64,000 bases of DNA from Maniola hyperantus (GCF_902806685.2 NC_048547.1:744001-808000), one strand, 5' to 3'. Shown: positions 11,601 through 23,025, numbered from the stretch's first letter. Numbers and translations: made by a program. The notes: generated by a model not told the origin, from the sequence alone.

Positions 11601-11794
11601 GGGTCGTCAATTCAATACCGTTCAATCGTCGTTCATTTGTTCGTTGAATACAATTATTTAAGTTCAATACAATTAATTAATTTTACAACAATACATACGT
11701 GTATACAATGAGTGATAAAAAGTGTGGATTAAAGATAACGTATTAAGCTAATTAAAGATGTAGGTATTTTCTCCAACATAATAAGGGTTAAGTT

Positions 11795-11990
11795 TTTTTT
11801 TTATTATTTATTCATTATAGGTGTACGCTTGACCACAGTCACACCTGATGGGAAGTGATGATGTGGCCTAAGATGGGACGCGTTTACCTAGAAGATGCCT
11901 ATTCACTCTTGTTTTAAAGATACCCAGGTTGTAATTGGTAGGAAACACATATCGCGGAAGAGTATTCCAAACCTTAGCAATACGTATGAG
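11795..11990. mobile_element. SINE-3-related fragment
   Basis: T-rich start, then CGCTTGACCACAGTCACACC, GATGTGGCCTAAGATGGGAC and ATCGCGGAAGAGTATTCCAA. Confidence 0.5.
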
Positions 11991-11999
11991 GAATGATGA

Positions 12000-12455
12000 C
12001 GCACAACGTTTCGTGCGTTATAATAAATAAAGTATAATAAAGTTATAATCTACCTTTAATGTTCCTATTAAAACCTTAACCATTCCGATTAGCCGACGCT
12101 AGTTCCTGTAACAATAAATTAACTTAATCTATTATTCTTGGCCCCACGACACCTGGTGCCTCGCGGATTGCTCGTAAAATTTTATGCAAATTTCATGCAA
12201 ATCTGACCTCTCCGCGGCGCACTGAAAATGACGGGATTTTAGACCCCGGCATCCACGGGGAATTAATTTGTTCGTAACCAGGTAATTTGGATTGCTAATT
12301 TTAACTTATTATAAATATTGAAACATGATTTCGGAGGGAAAGAGGTCAAACTTTGAGATTTAGATCACGGTGTTACACGCGAAATTCAATTAAAATTAAA
12401 TGGTTATGATAAAATTAGTATGCGAGGCTTTATTCACTGTTTACTTCTTGTAAAT
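12000..12455. other. Single-copy-looking intergenic DNA
   Basis: The part 12130-12260 is GC-richer (CCGCGGCGCACTGAAAATGA) and unlike any repeat here. No ORF. Confidence 0.4.
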
Positions 12456-12684
12456 TTATAAAAGGAAAAGGTGACTGACTGACTGAGTGACTGACTGATT
12501 GATCTATCAACGCAAAGCTATAACTACTGGACGGATCGGGCTGAAATTTGGCATGCAGATAGCTACTATGACATAGGCATCCGCTTAGAGAGGATTTTTG
12601 AAAATTCAACCCCTAAGAGGATGAAATAGGGTTTGAAATTTGTGTGGTTCACGCGGACGAAGCCGCGAGCATAAGTTAGTTAAA
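12456..12684 (-). repeat. Family A repeat
   Basis: AAAAGGAAAAGGTGACTGAC to GCGAGCATAAGTTAGT. Confidence 0.7.
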
Positions 12685-12794
12685 TAATAAAGAGTGTGGA
12701 TTTGATTTGCGACTCGACCAGTAGGTAATGCGTGGGAATCAATTAGTTTTATATAGTAGATAGTAGGTACATAATATAGTTAATCTGACTTCGG

Positions 12795-13098
12795 ACTTCT
12801 ATTCGGAAGGTCCGGGGGTTCGATTCCGGGTACGCACCTATAAATTTTCGGAGCTATGTGCATTTTAAGCAATTACTTTAACCATTGCATTTTTAATCAT
12901 TTACTTTAAAGTTGAAGGAAAACATCATGAGGAAACCTGCATGCCTGAGCTCCATTATGTTCTCAAAGGTGTGTGAAGTCTGCCAATCCAAACTGAGCCA
13001 GCGTGGCCGACTATGACCTAAACCCTTCTCATTCTGAGAAGCGACCCGTAATCAGTAGTGGGCCGTCGATGGGTTGATCATGATGATGAAGATGATGA
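12795..13098 (+). mobile_element. SINE-1 copy, 5' truncated
   Basis: Starts near GGTTCGATTCCGGGTACGCA, continues through the body and ends in GATGATGATGATG. The box A part is gone. Confidence 0.7.
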
Positions 13099-13310
13099 TA
13101 TCGATTCAATAACTTCAACGCGATCTCGTCTAATATATGTAGTTGTAGGTTGCAAACGCATCAAATTAGAAGAAAGGTGATGCAAAATTATGTATGTTAG
13201 ATCAATATCAATATCATCATCATCAATACTTATAATAAAACTGTAACAGGTCAAATTATGTACATTGAAGATATTTTGAAATTTTTTTTTCAAGGGCACT
13301 CTATAATCGA

Positions 13311-13945
13311 TACTGAACCCAAAACTAATTTTTTTCATTTTTGTCTGTCTGTCTGTCTGTCTGTCTGTATCACGGCCGCGCATCACGCTGAAACTACTGA
13401 ATGGATTCCAATGAAACTTGGTACGATTTGAGGTCATACTATGAGGAAGAATATAGGATACTTTTTATCCCGAAATTCAGCACGGTTCCCGTAGGAGAGG
13501 GGACGAAAGTTAAAATGTATACTGAGTTGTAATTCATTAACGCGTAGTCCGATTTCATTCATTCTTTTTTTGTTAGAAAGGGAATATTTTAAAGATTGTT
13601 CCGTAAATATTTCAAGGTCATCGGTTTTTAACCGACTGTCAAAAAGGAGGTGGTTCTTTTTTCTACATCGATTTTTTCGAGGTTTCTGGACCGATTTGCA
13701 AATTTTTTTTTAAATCAAAAAAAAAGTTTACGTCGTGGTCACATAAAAATTCTGGATTCAACTCCTTAATCCTGATGCTGCAGCGTTACTGCCCGCCTGG
13801 GTTATCAAGATTCAGGAAGTGTTCATAGTGAATTCATATTGTAGGTACCAAGCAACGACAACAATCCCGAAAAATCAAAGAGTTCCCGCGGGATTTTAAA
13901 AAACGTAAATCCACGCGGACGAAGTCGCAGGAATCAGCTAGTTAA
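13311..13945 (-). repeat. Family B-type composite
   Basis: Left part: (GTCT)n, GGCCGCGCATCACGCTGAAA, ATACTTTTTATCCCG. Middle: AACCGACTGTCAAAAAGGAG. Right end: CACGCGGACGAAGTCGCAGG. Confidence 0.5.
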
Positions 13946-14592
13946 GAAATATTATTAAAACAATAGCATGTAGGTAGGTAAGATTTCGTTATAATTACTG
14001 TTAGTCCATAAGTTTGTTGATCATAAGAGATCACTCAATAAACACGTCTGCACCAACGGAGTCTCCATCAATTTAAACCACCAACAAATAAAAGATATAT
14101 TTGACTCGTTCCATTTTCATCTCAAAATTCAATGTAAAGCAATATAAAGTTTACAGTAAACGAAGTCATCTCGAAGCTCAGATGACAGTTTGAAGTGCCT
14201 TCCCTTTAGCCTTTTGTATTAGCATAATAAACTATCTTCACAAGCTTTCGGCGTATCTACGGGCCTCACAACCTGTAGGATTTCCATAAACAACACTACC
14301 TAGTCCAGGATTCCAGGCTAATGGATGAAATTAAGGCATATGAATTTGAACAGATCTCATACGGGCATATTGTTTGTGAATATTCTTGCATCGATGCTAT
14401 AAGTCTGAATCGTTGTCTCATTTCTTGAAGATTGAGTAACTTTTATCTTATCTTTCTTTTTACGAAATTGAGATAGGGACAACAATAGGAATTTGGTTTA
14501 TCTAAATAACGTTTAATTTGAGTTACACTGAGTTTAGTTGACACTGAGTTAGCGAATCACCCTGCAGAAACATTGAGTAAAAACGTTTCGTA
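13946..14592. other. No feature recognised
   Basis: AT-rich, no credible ORF, no repeat matched. Confidence 0.4.
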
Positions 14593-14759
14593 TAAGTCCC
14601 GCAAATTGCTATTACGCTGGGACCATGTCTCTTTAACATCGAAATGACGTCATTTGGACGTCAGCCGAAATAAAATATACCATCAGCTCGAAACTTCAGT
14701 CTAGTGCTGACGTTACTAAAATGGCGGCCAAACGCATTAGCAATTTGCGGGACTTATAC
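14593..14759. mobile_element. MITE family M, copy 1
   Basis: Inverted ends ATAAGTCCCGCAAATTGCTA and TAGCAATTTGCGGGACTTAT. The inside is GC-richer and includes GAAATGACGTCATTTGGACG and AAAATGGCGGCC. Non-coding. Confidence 0.7.
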
Positions 14760-14979
14760 CAGTAGATTGGATGTCCTAACAATTTGAGGTTGGTTGGTGA
14801 TCCTACTAAAAAGGCTTGACTTGATAGGCTATCTTAACTTTCGTCATAAGTTAGACAAGTATTTAGACCCGTGGTGTCAGCGATAGGCGCTGTGAGACGG
14901 GTGTGGGACTAATTAAGACATTAAACGTTCATGCCAGTAACTTAGATAAGCTGTTATTTTCTCAAATGATCCTTCATAA

Positions 14980-15267
14980 GCTGTGATAGCCTAGTGGTTA
15001 GGACGTCCGCCTCCTAATCGGAGGTCGGGGGTTCGATACCGGGCACGCATCTCTAAAGTTTAGGAGTTGTGTGCGTTTTAAGTAATCAAATATCACTTGC
15101 TTTAACGGTGAAGGAAAACATCGTGAGGAAACGTGCATGCCTGAAAGTTCTCCATAATAGTTTCAAAGGTGAAGTCTGCCAATCCGGAATTGGCCAGCGT
15201 GGTAGACTATGGCTAAAATCCTTCTCACTCTGACAGGAGACCCGTGCCCTGTAGTGAGCTGGAAATG
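14980..15267 (+). mobile_element. SINE-1 copy with 14-bp target duplication
   Basis: Head GCTGTGATAGCCTAGTGG, box B GGTTCGATACC. ATGATCCTTCATAA flanks it (14966-14979, 15268-15281). Confidence 0.85.
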
Positions 15268-15369
15268 ATGATCCTTCATAAACTCTGTTCCCTGACTTTC
15301 ATAGTTCGATGGGATAGCTAAAAAACTCGACAAAACTGTAGAGAGACTAAGCGCAACACAAGAATAATA

Positions 15370-15455
15370 TAGTATATTATCAAATCTTTGAAACGAGCAA
15401 CCGCTGAGTTTCTTACTGGTTCTTCTCGGTAGGAAAGGCCGTCCGCAACGCGCCT
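15370..15455 (+). mobile_element. LINE J1 3' UTR scrap
   Basis: GAGCAACCGCTGAGTTTCTT and GGTTCTTCTCGGTAGGAAAG match the J1 3' UTR. Confidence 0.5.
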
Positions 15456-15639
15456 ATAGTAACCGTCTAACAAGCCAACTTTGCCATGCAATGATACTTT
15501 GCCCAAAAAGCAATTTATAAGCAAATTCGGTTTGGATTATTTTTTTGACAAACAAAATTTGTTCAATTTTGATGGCGGGCAAAGAATGGCAAAGTTGGCT
15601 AGTTTGACGGTAACTATACCATTTAGGACGTAGAATTTA

Positions 15640-15752
15640 GGAAGGTGGAATAAGCCCTTAAGCGAAAAGCTTGTGCTAGGAGGGTGGGGTTTGAACCGGC
15701 AACCTTTCGGAATTCAGTCCACTCCTTAACCGTTGAGCTATTGAGGCTCTAA
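15640..15752 (-). mobile_element. SINE-2, head copy
   Basis: Shares GGTGGGGTTTGAACCGGCAA and TCAGTCCACTCCTTAACCG with the 8660 copy. Confidence 0.6.
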
Positions 15753-16139
15753 TTTGTTACGAGATTATCATTAAAAAAGCATTATTTACCAACATCTAGA
15801 GACAATAAAAAGCTTTTTTCATAAAAGCCAGTGCTAAGAAGTCTGCCAAATAATATTAACTTCGCAAACACAATATATTTTAATTTGTATCGAAAATCCG
15901 GAGTAAGTGGCGTATCTTTTTTAAAAGCTTTCGGATATAAAGATCTTAAAAGACCCTTAACCTCTTTTGTGTGATTATTATTTCTCGGCAGGCATTCTTA
16001 CTTTCATAGCTTTTTCCCAAAGACAACATAATATTTTGTATTCTTATAACAATACAAAATTATGAAGTGGAACAAGCTCTGAAGAAATTCTAAGTATTCT
16101 TTTCCTACCTAACTTTTTATATATTTAGATTAGTAATCT
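15753..16139. other. No feature recognised
   Basis: AT-rich and unmatched. Confidence 0.4.
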
Positions 16140-16663
16140 AAATACCCATATAAAAGGAAAAGCTGACTAACTGACTGATCTATCGACGCACAGCTCAAAC
16201 TACTGGACGGATCGCGCTGCAATTTGGTTTATAGATAGCTATTGTGACGTAGACATCCGAGAAAGGATTTTTGAAAATTCCGAAACGTGCTAAAATAGGG
16301 GCTTGAAATTTAAGTAGCCAAAGAAGACGAACGGATATAAGATAGTTTATAATTTCAGTTAGAAAGAGTAATTAATCAGATATTAAAGTCTAAATGCTAT
16401 ACGCCGGATCCAGGGTTCTATCCAGAGCACACACTTATAACTTTGAACTGACTGAATGACTGACTGACTGACTGACTGATTAAATGACTGATCTATCAAT
16501 TCACAGCTCAAATCACTGGATAGATCGAATTTGGCATACAGATAGCTATTATGACTTGGACATCCGCTAAGAGAGGATTTTTGAAAATTCAACCCCTAAG
16601 GGGGTGAAATAGGGGTATGAAAATTGTGTAGTCCACGCGGACGAAGTCGCGAGCATAAGCTTG
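16140..16663 (-). repeat. Two family A copies in succession
   Basis: 16140-16345 (diverged) and 16445-16663 (close to consensus), each with the GACT run at left and the CTAGCTTATG-type end at right. Confidence 0.65.
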
Positions 16664-16907
16664 TTTTATTTAAATCTACCAAATCTTCCATGAATTTTCT
16701 CATATTAAATTTGAATTATTACGCACAAGGCACATTGTTTCGATTTAGAATTACTGATAACGTATTCAGCTAATACGATTATACGCTTAGCTTTCAGATT
16801 AGCAGATCAAAATGTTCATGATTTTGGTTCTGTTTACTTTGCTACGTTAGTAATAATAAGTATTATCTTCTCAAGCAAATCTCCAACAAAAACATTTAAT
16901 GTGAACT

Positions 16908-17267
16908 AGCTGATGCCCGCGACTTCGTCCGCGTGGAATTAGGTTTTTTAAAAATCCCGTGGGAGCTCTTTGATTTTCCAGGATAAAAAGTAGCCTTTGT
17001 CACTCTCCAGGTCTTTATCTATACCCATGCAAAATCACGTCAATCGGTTGCTCAACAAACAAACACACTTTCGCTTTTATAGTAATACTAGCTTATGCCG
17101 GCGACTTCGTCCGCGTGGAGTAAACAAAATTTAAACCCCTATGTCCTTTCCCGGGATGCAAGCTATCGCTGTACCAAATTTCGTCAAAATCGGCTGAACC
17201 GATGGGCCGTGAAAGGCTAGCAGACAGACAGACACACTTTCGCATTTATAATATTTGTATGGATAAG
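16908..17267 (+). repeat. Two family B-type repeats in succession
   Basis: 16908-17088 is the consensus type. 17090-17267 is a subtype with GTCCTTTCCCGGGATGCAAG, CAAAATCGGCTGAACCGATG and (CAGA)n. Confidence 0.65.
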
Positions 17268-17814
17268 TAGGTACTGCTCATCTAATGGACGGGACGTTTA
17301 AAAAAACAGGGATTTCACTTTCGTCTTGGTAGGACAAAAAGACTGATCCCAATTTGTAAAAAAGAACTGCGACGGCAGATTAGAGGGATAACTTCGGGAT
17401 AACGATATTTTAAATTAAACTAATTCCTTCCAGACCCCGCTTCCATTGGGGAGATGTAAATTATTCTTAAATTATAAATCAAATGTTAGTGCCCGCCGCC
17501 CGCCCTCAAGACCTACGGGAAAATTCCTCGTCTCCAGAGAGTGATAAATGGTTACTATAAAAAGGCCGCCTTTTCTAAAACTTCAGCGTAAAACTACACT
17601 AGCGATTTTAGAACCATCGTGACAAAAAGTCGTCTCCGTATACAGTGCGACAAGGCGTTCGCGCGTGGCGAAAGTCGGAACTAAAGCCGCCATCTTGTGA
17701 AGTGCTATTGGCCCCTTATATGCGGTGTTCCTGAGTGAAAAATCTGAAATTCACTGTTTTTATTAAATATTAGAGCCATTCCATATACATAACATCACTA
17801 TATAACCTAATAAT
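17268..17814. other. No gene; one short shared stretch
   Basis: GCGACAAGGCGTTCGCGCGTG near 17648 resembles GACAAGGCTATCTTGGCGCG near 33268, so a dispersed repeat may lie here. Confidence 0.35.
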
Positions 17815-18007
17815 AAATCTATATATAGATCTATCAACGCACAGCTCAAACTACTGGACCGATCGGGCTGAAATTTGGCATGCAGATAGCTATTATGACG
17901 TAGACATCCGCTAAGAAAGGATTTTTGAAAATTCAACCCCTAAGGGGGTGAAATAGGGGCTTGAAATTTGTGTAGTCCACGCGGACGAAGTCGCGAGCAT
18001 CAGCTAG
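17815..18007 (-). repeat. Family A repeat
   Basis: GATCTATCAACGCACAGCTC to CGAGCATCAGCTAGT; the GACT run is missing. Confidence 0.7.
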
Positions 18008-18224
18008 TACAGCATAAATGTGTTTGCAACAGTACTAAGTAAGTAAATATAATATTTGAGCTGGTAAACATGATAAGTTGCAACCTTTAAAAGATTATTA
18101 TTATTCTTTCTCGATTTGAAAACAAGGACGGCTTTCAAAATTTCTCATTCAGTTAAAATTAGATAAAACTTACTCGATTTCCGACATTGACATTTTCAAT
18201 ATATTTCCTAAAAATTAAGGAGAT

Positions 18225-18535
18225 TTTATTTGCTGGCAGCCTTTGTTCTGCAACTACGGGACCCTGTCAATGTCATTCAAGTGCCAAAAGAGCCTTGTCG
18301 CACTGTACCTAGTAGATTCGTTGTGCCACAGATCCTTTTTCCACGCACATGCAAACTGTGGAATCAACTCCCTTCGGCGATGTTCCCAGTAGATTACAAC
18401 ATTCAAGGGGCGGATCAACAAATGCCTGAAACACTGGCAACGTATTGGCGGTTCCTCTGTTGCTGCAAATGTTCATGGGCGGCAGTAATCACTTAACATC
18501 CGGTCATCCGCCTGCTCGTTTACTCGCCGCTTAAA
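18225..18535 (+). pseudogene. LINE J3 ORF C-terminal fragment (jockey/CR1-like)
   Basis: The frame contains VPQILFPRTCKLWNQLPSAM, PVDYNIQ, the FPRT-WN-LP pattern common at the end of jockey/CR1-type RT ORFs. A second frame continues KHWQRIGGSSVAANVHGRR, so a frameshift is present. It lies just upstream of the Dong-like element. Confidence 0.65.
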
Positions 18536-18689
18536 AAAACCACTTTTATAAGTCGCATCGGCAAAATTCACGTTATTTGTTGAGATCCCACGTAGAAAAT
18601 ACATCTTTAAACAGTCGCCACGGTGATCAGTACTAAAATGATAATTCGTCACGTTCTAATTAGAGCTTAAATGCATTTAGCTATCTCGC

Positions 18690-18839
18690 TTTAATAATAA
18701 TAATAATAATACTAATAATCTTTATTTCAGGCAAAATGTACCCATATTATTACAGAAGTTAATAAAAATTATAAAAAAAAAATAATAAAAAAAAAAAAAT
18801 CTATAAAAAAAAAATAATAATAATAATAATAATAATAAT
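18690..18839. repeat. (TAA)n and A-rich microsatellite, probable insertion target
   Basis: Two TAA runs (18690-18717 and 18810-18839) separated by A-rich DNA. They abut the 5' end of the RLE retrotransposon. Confidence 0.85.
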
Positions 18840-21800
18840 GGACTGACGGACTGGCTACCGAGCGGCAATGTACCGCGAGTTCCTGCTGCTCGAGCCGAAC
18901 TTAACTGTCACGGAACAAAACCTGGCAGACCGGGCTCGGTACATTCAGCGCTCGAACATCTTTAACGCTACCGAGCTCGAACGATTGCGACGTGAGGCTG
19001 TTCCAGAAGTGTCAGCACCAGCCACAGAGCAAATCGACTCCCAGGCGGTGCCTGTCCCCGTAGAGACGAATACCATCTCACAAGATTTGCCTGTGGAGGA
19101 AGACACCGAAGGAACAGTCTCCCTGGATATAGAGCGGATGAGAGGGATTCTAGAAGAGGCGATTTCTGAAATCCGGAGCGCTCCTCTAGAGAATCGTCCG
19201 CGGCTCTCCCGACTCACGCTAAATGTAGCGACGCGGGATGTCATTGAGGCCATAAACAAAATGCTGCCTCAACATCTGGAAAGCAGCACTGGCCTGGGTG
19301 ATACGGCTTCTATCCTCTTCGGCGCGGCGCTCGCCGTGCACCGATTTATCGGTGCCAAGACTCCGGGACCGGAGCGTGCTGCTGCTGCAAGGCGCAGCGC
19401 GGAACCGGCCTGGAAGAGGAGAATGGAACGCCGTATCACTCTGGCCAGAGTCCTCATTGGCAGACTGCAAAGCTTCAGGTCGGGCAATACTAGGCCAAGG
19501 ATTGTGCGCTCTGTTAGAGTTGCGTTTAATGGGTGTGGGGTCAGGTTGGACCAGCCCAATATTGCGCAAAAGCTAACAGAGCGCATCGACGACCTGAAGC
19601 AGAAAATCGCTGCATGGGGGAACCGCATCCGACGATACTCGGAAAGAGTCGAGCGATTTCAGCAAAATCGCCTCTTCTTGAGTGATCAGAAAAGGTTCTA
19701 CAAAAGACTGGAGTGCCCAGCAGTCTGCTCTACGTCTCAGCGACCAGACCCGGCCGACCTCGTCACTTTTTGGCGGGGTGTGTGGTCGAGGGAGGTGGAG
19801 CATGAGGAGGGCCCTTGGATTGCGGCGGTAGAGGAAGCATGTGCCTCAATAGAACCGATGAACCCGGTCGCCATCTCTGCGGAGGATGTAGCTGGTGCAG
19901 TAAGGCGGGCCCCGAACTGGAAAAGCCCGGGACCCGACGGACTGCATCACTACTGGCTGAAGGGTTTTTCGGTTTGCCATGCGACCTTGGCTCGACAATT
20001 TCAAGAGGCTCTTGAGCAGAGGGCACTCCCGAGCCTTTTCACTACCGGGATCACTCATTTAGCTCCAAAGTCCACCGATACCACTGATCCGGCTAAGTAC
20101 CGTCCTATTACGTGTCTTACTACCATCTATAAGACACTGACATCTGTTTTGAGCCTCAAGATCTCCCGTCACGTGGACGAGAATAACATCATATCTGGGG
20201 CTCAAAACGGATGTCGGGGCGGTAGTCGTGGTACTAAGGAGCTCCTTCTCATCGACTCCGTTGCGGGCCAACTGGTCAAACGCAACCGTCGGAATTTCTC
20301 CGCCGCCTGGATCGACTACAGAAAGGCATTCGACTCGGTGCCCCATTCATGGCTCCTGAGGGTCCTTGAGCTGTACAAAGTCGATGGTACAGTTCGAGAC
20401 TTCCTCGGAGAATGCATGGGGCAGTGGAGTACGATTCTGTGTCTCCATGGCGAGCGGCTGGCGGATGCCGATGACCGGATAAGGATAGGAAGGGGTATCT
20501 TCCAGGGTGATTGTCTGAGCCCGCTTTGGTTCTGTCTGTCTCTGAACCCACTCAGCACTTTGCTGGAGGGTTCGGGGACAGGCTTTCAGTTTCGGAGAGG
20601 AGGGACAAAAGTGCCTCACCTTCTCTACATGGATGACCTCAAACTGCTGGCACCCAATGCCACCCGCCTGCAGGAGCTGCTGAATGTCACCACTGACTTC
20701 AGCAATTCCATCAGGATGGAGCTTGGGCTGGACAAGTGTGCGGTCATGCATGTGGAAAGGGGACAGGTAACTCATTCGGCTGAGATGAGTCTCGAGCCGT
20801 CCACCATCAGAACCCTCTCTGAAGCTGAGTCATACCGGTATCTGGGCATGTCACAGTCGCTAGGGGTAAAAGAGACGGACGTGAAACAGTCTGTTTGCGA
20901 GGCCTTTTTTGGCCGTCTGACAAAAATCTGTAAAAGTTATTTGTCAGGCGCCAATAAAATCCGAGCTTATAACGGCTGGGTCATGCCCGTTCTCATGTAC
21001 ACCTTTGGCGTGCTCAGATGGACTCAGACTGAACTTGACGCCCTGGACAGAAAAGTCCGCACAACTATGACTCTTTATCGCATGCACCACCCAAAATCGT
21101 CTGTGATGAGGTTGTATATCCCCCGGAAGTGTGGTGGTCGAGGCGTATTGAGCGTCAAGACCATGCATAACCGGGAGATAGCCAACCTCAGAACCTACTT
21201 TGAAACGATGAGGGGGTCCCCCATGCATAGAGAGGTCATAGAATGTGATAAAGGACTCACCCCACTATCCTTAGCCCAAACCGAGTGGCAGGAACCGGTG
21301 GTACTTAGCACCTCTGACCGGGAGGCCGTATGGAGGGAGAAGGAGCTGCACGGACGCTTTTTTAAAGCTCTTAATGAGCCACACGTAGATAAAAAAGCGT
21401 CCGTGCAGTGGTTGCGCTTTGGTGACCTCTTCGGGGAAACCGAGGGTTTTGTCTGTGCGATACAAGATCAGGTGGTCAAGACGCGGAACTACCGAAAGTA
21501 CATTCTGAAGGATGGCACTCATGACATCTGTCGAGCTTGTCGCCATCCCGGCGAGTCACTCAGACATGTGCTTTCGGGATGCTCAGCGCTTGCCAACACT
21601 GAGTATCTGCACAGACACAACCAAGCAGCCAAAATCCTTCACCAAGAGCTTGCTCTGATGTACGGTCTCCTGGATGAGAGGCTGCCGTATTACAAGTACA
21701 CACCGGTGCCGGTACTCGAGCGCGACGGAGTCCGGCTCTATTGGGACCGGTCCATCATCACGGACAGGACTATTCTAGCGAATAAGCCTGACATCGTGGT

Positions 21801-22299
21801 GGTGGACCGGGCACAGTCGAGGGTGTTTTTGGTGGACATCACCATTCCGTATGACGAGAACCTCGTGAGAGCTGAGACGGAGAAAAAGCGCAAGTATCTC
21901 GATCTGGCTCACGAGATTTCCGACATGTGGCATGTGGAGTCCACTGAAATCATCCCAATCGTCATATCTGCGAATGGGTTGATTCCAGTCAGCCTCGCTC
22001 AACACCTGAGGCGACTGGGTTTCCGTGGCAGTTCGCTCGCAGCCAGGATGCAAAAAGCGGTCTTGCTGGACTCGGCTAGGATAGTCCGCCGATTTCTTCA
22101 CCTGTCGCCCTGACCCCCGGCCGTTTGGTCTCCCCTGCCGGGGTGTAACCCTCCGCCCGGTACAAATATGTATGTATGTAATGTTTATGTAGGTTCATTT
22201 ATTTTTATGTATGTAAGTATATTATAACTCTTTTGGCTTTTATATGTATCTATTTTGTACGCGGGCGTGAGAGTAGATGTATATCCATAATAATAAAGT
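18840..22299 (+). mobile_element. Dong-like RLE retrotransposon insertion
   Basis: The element carries the 1081-codon ORF, then a short 3' UTR (22114-22290) ending at TAATAATAA. The 5' side is a long (TAA)n tract ending at 18839. TAA units on both sides fit the TAA-repeat target described for Bombyx Dong. Exact borders are inferred, not proven. Confidence 0.65.
18868..22113 (+). CDS. Reverse transcriptase with restriction-like endonuclease, Dong/R4-type non-LTR retrotransposon
   Basis: A 1081-codon ORF without stops. RT landmarks in order: NWKSPGPDG (residues 350-358), the IDYRKAFD block with catalytic D483, QGDCLSPL from Q546, and YMDD at 587-590. After the thumb region comes a CX2CX8HX4C knuckle (C888, C891, H900, C905), then a PD-(D/E)XK endonuclease with KPD (973-975), LVDIT (D990) and KY (1009-1010). 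This order is typical of R2, R4/Dong and NeSL elements, which lack an apurinic endonuclease. Known for the group: site-directed nicking and target-primed reverse transcription. An in-frame TGA lies 24 nt upstream and no N-terminal C2H2 finger is visible, so the 5' end may be truncated. GC content is higher than in the surroundings. Assignment to Dong/R4 rests on motif order, N-terminal wording and the TAA target. Confidence 0.9.
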   Translation: MYREFLLLEPNLTVTEQNLADRARYIQRSNIFNATELERLRREAVPEVSAPATEQIDSQAVPVPVETNTISQDLPVEEDTEGTVSLDIERMRGILEEAISEIRSAPLENRPRLSRLTLNVATRDVIEAINKMLPQHLESSTGLGDTASILFGAALAVHRFIGAKTPGPERAAAARRSAEPAWKRRMERRITLARVLIGRLQSFRSGNTRPRIVRSVRVAFNGCGVRLDQPNIAQKLTERIDDLKQKIAAWGNRIRRYSERVERFQQNRLFLSDQKRFYKRLECPAVCSTSQRPDPADLVTFWRGVWSREVEHEEGPWIAAVEEACASIEPMNPVAISAEDVAGAVRRAPNWKSPGPDGLHHYWLKGFSVCHATLARQFQEALEQRALPSLFTTGITHLAPKSTDTTDPAKYRPITCLTTIYKTLTSVLSLKISRHVDENNIISGAQNGCRGGSRGTKELLLIDSVAGQLVKRNRRNFSAAWIDYRKAFDSVPHSWLLRVLELYKVDGTVRDFLGECMGQWSTILCLHGERLADADDRIRIGRGIFQGDCLSPLWFCLSLNPLSTLLEGSGTGFQFRRGGTKVPHLLYMDDLKLLAPNATRLQELLNVTTDFSNSIRMELGLDKCAVMHVERGQVTHSAEMSLEPSTIRTLSEAESYRYLGMSQSLGVKETDVKQSVCEAFFGRLTKICKSYLSGANKIRAYNGWVMPVLMYTFGVLRWTQTELDALDRKVRTTMTLYRMHHPKSSVMRLYIPRKCGGRGVLSVKTMHNREIANLRTYFETMRGSPMHREVIECDKGLTPLSLAQTEWQEPVVLSTSDREAVWREKELHGRFFKALNEPHVDKKASVQWLRFGDLFGETEGFVCAIQDQVVKTRNYRKYILKDGTHDICRACRHPGESLRHVLSGCSALANTEYLHRHNQAAKILHQELALMYGLLDERLPYYKYTPVPVLERDGVRLYWDRSIITDRTILANKPDIVVVDRAQSRVFLVDITIPYDENLVRAETEKKRKYLDLAHEISDMWHVESTEIIPIVISANGLIPVSLAQHLRRLGFRGSSLAARMQKAVLLDSARIVRRFLHLSP

Positions 22300-22689
22300 T
22301 TAACAGTTAAGCGTCACAATAGGACCACATCTACAGGTAGATATTTGTTCTGAGCAATAACCAATAGCGGGGTGTTTATCTCGTGAAACTCATGGGACGT
22401 GTCATCGTGAAAAGTTAGTTCAGAAAGACACAGGATAAAAAGTTACAAAACAAAAGGTCCCAAGTGTGACCCAACGCTAAAAAGGCTGGCTTCTCTCTAA
22501 ACGATGATTTATTCTCAAACTCATGCGATATAACTAAAAATATTCTCTAACTTTGCTGGGTTTAGTTGAGAGTACAGTCCACTGTTTTGTTTTGCGCTCT
22601 GATAAAACGAGGGCTTACTTTCTGAAACACACATCTGTTATTTTGGCTTACTTACTTAGAAAGAACTTTTACAAGTTCAAAAGGTTTTA
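22300..22689. other. No feature recognised
   Basis: 3' flank of the Dong-like element; no repeat matched. Confidence 0.4.
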
Positions 22690-22777
22690 TTTTTTACTTG
22701 CTTATTCTCGCGACTACATCCGCGCGGACCACAAAAATTTCAAACCCCTATTTCACATTCTTTGGCGTTGAATTTTT
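22690..22777 (+). repeat. Family A fragment
   Basis: ATTCTCGCGACTACATCCGC to GGCGTTGAATTTTTCG, cut off by a SINE-1 head. Confidence 0.55.
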
Positions 22778-22850
22778 CGCGTGCCCGGGATCGAACCCCC
22801 GACCTCCGATTAGAAAGCGGACGTCCTAACCACTAGGCTATCACAGCTTA
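22778..22850 (-). mobile_element. SINE-1 head only
   Basis: The tRNA-like part GGATCGAACCCCCGACCTCC to GGCTATCACAGC survives, joined to family A at left and a mariner-type MITE at right. Confidence 0.6.
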
Positions 22851-22855
22851 TATTA

Positions 22856-23025
22856 CAGTACGCGGCAGAAAATAATGTACATCGACCTTTAGAAGAGATA
22901 GCAGATTTGTAGAGCATTGTCTCTGTCGTTGAGACGTTGAGATATAGGTATGCGTAACAGAGACAACGCTTTACAAAGCCGAAATGTCATTCTAAAGGCT
23001 GATGTAATTTTTCTGCCGTGTACTG
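22856..23025. mobile_element. Mariner-type MITE, copy 1 (TA target)
   Basis: Inverted ends CAGTACGCGGC and GCCGTGTACTG, extended by ATGTACATCGACCTTTAG and its degraded inverse. TA flanks both sides (22854-22855, 23026-23027). 170 bp, non-coding. Confidence 0.75.

Noticed and set aside
13331..13366. Short tandem repeats (GTCT)n and (GTCA)n that resemble array spacers
   Set aside because: Microsatellite parts of dispersed families; no repeat-spacer structure, so not CRISPR.
18945..22101. Many ORFs antisense or out of frame to the retrotransposon RT
   Set aside because: Shadows of the single 1081-codon frame, which alone carries conserved motifs.
22778..22850. tRNA-like sequences (also at 7190, 14980, 2700, 33600, 37080 and others)
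   Set aside because: They are SINE heads with box A and B but no intact cloverleaf or discriminator end, and they continue into SINE bodies; not called as tRNA genes.
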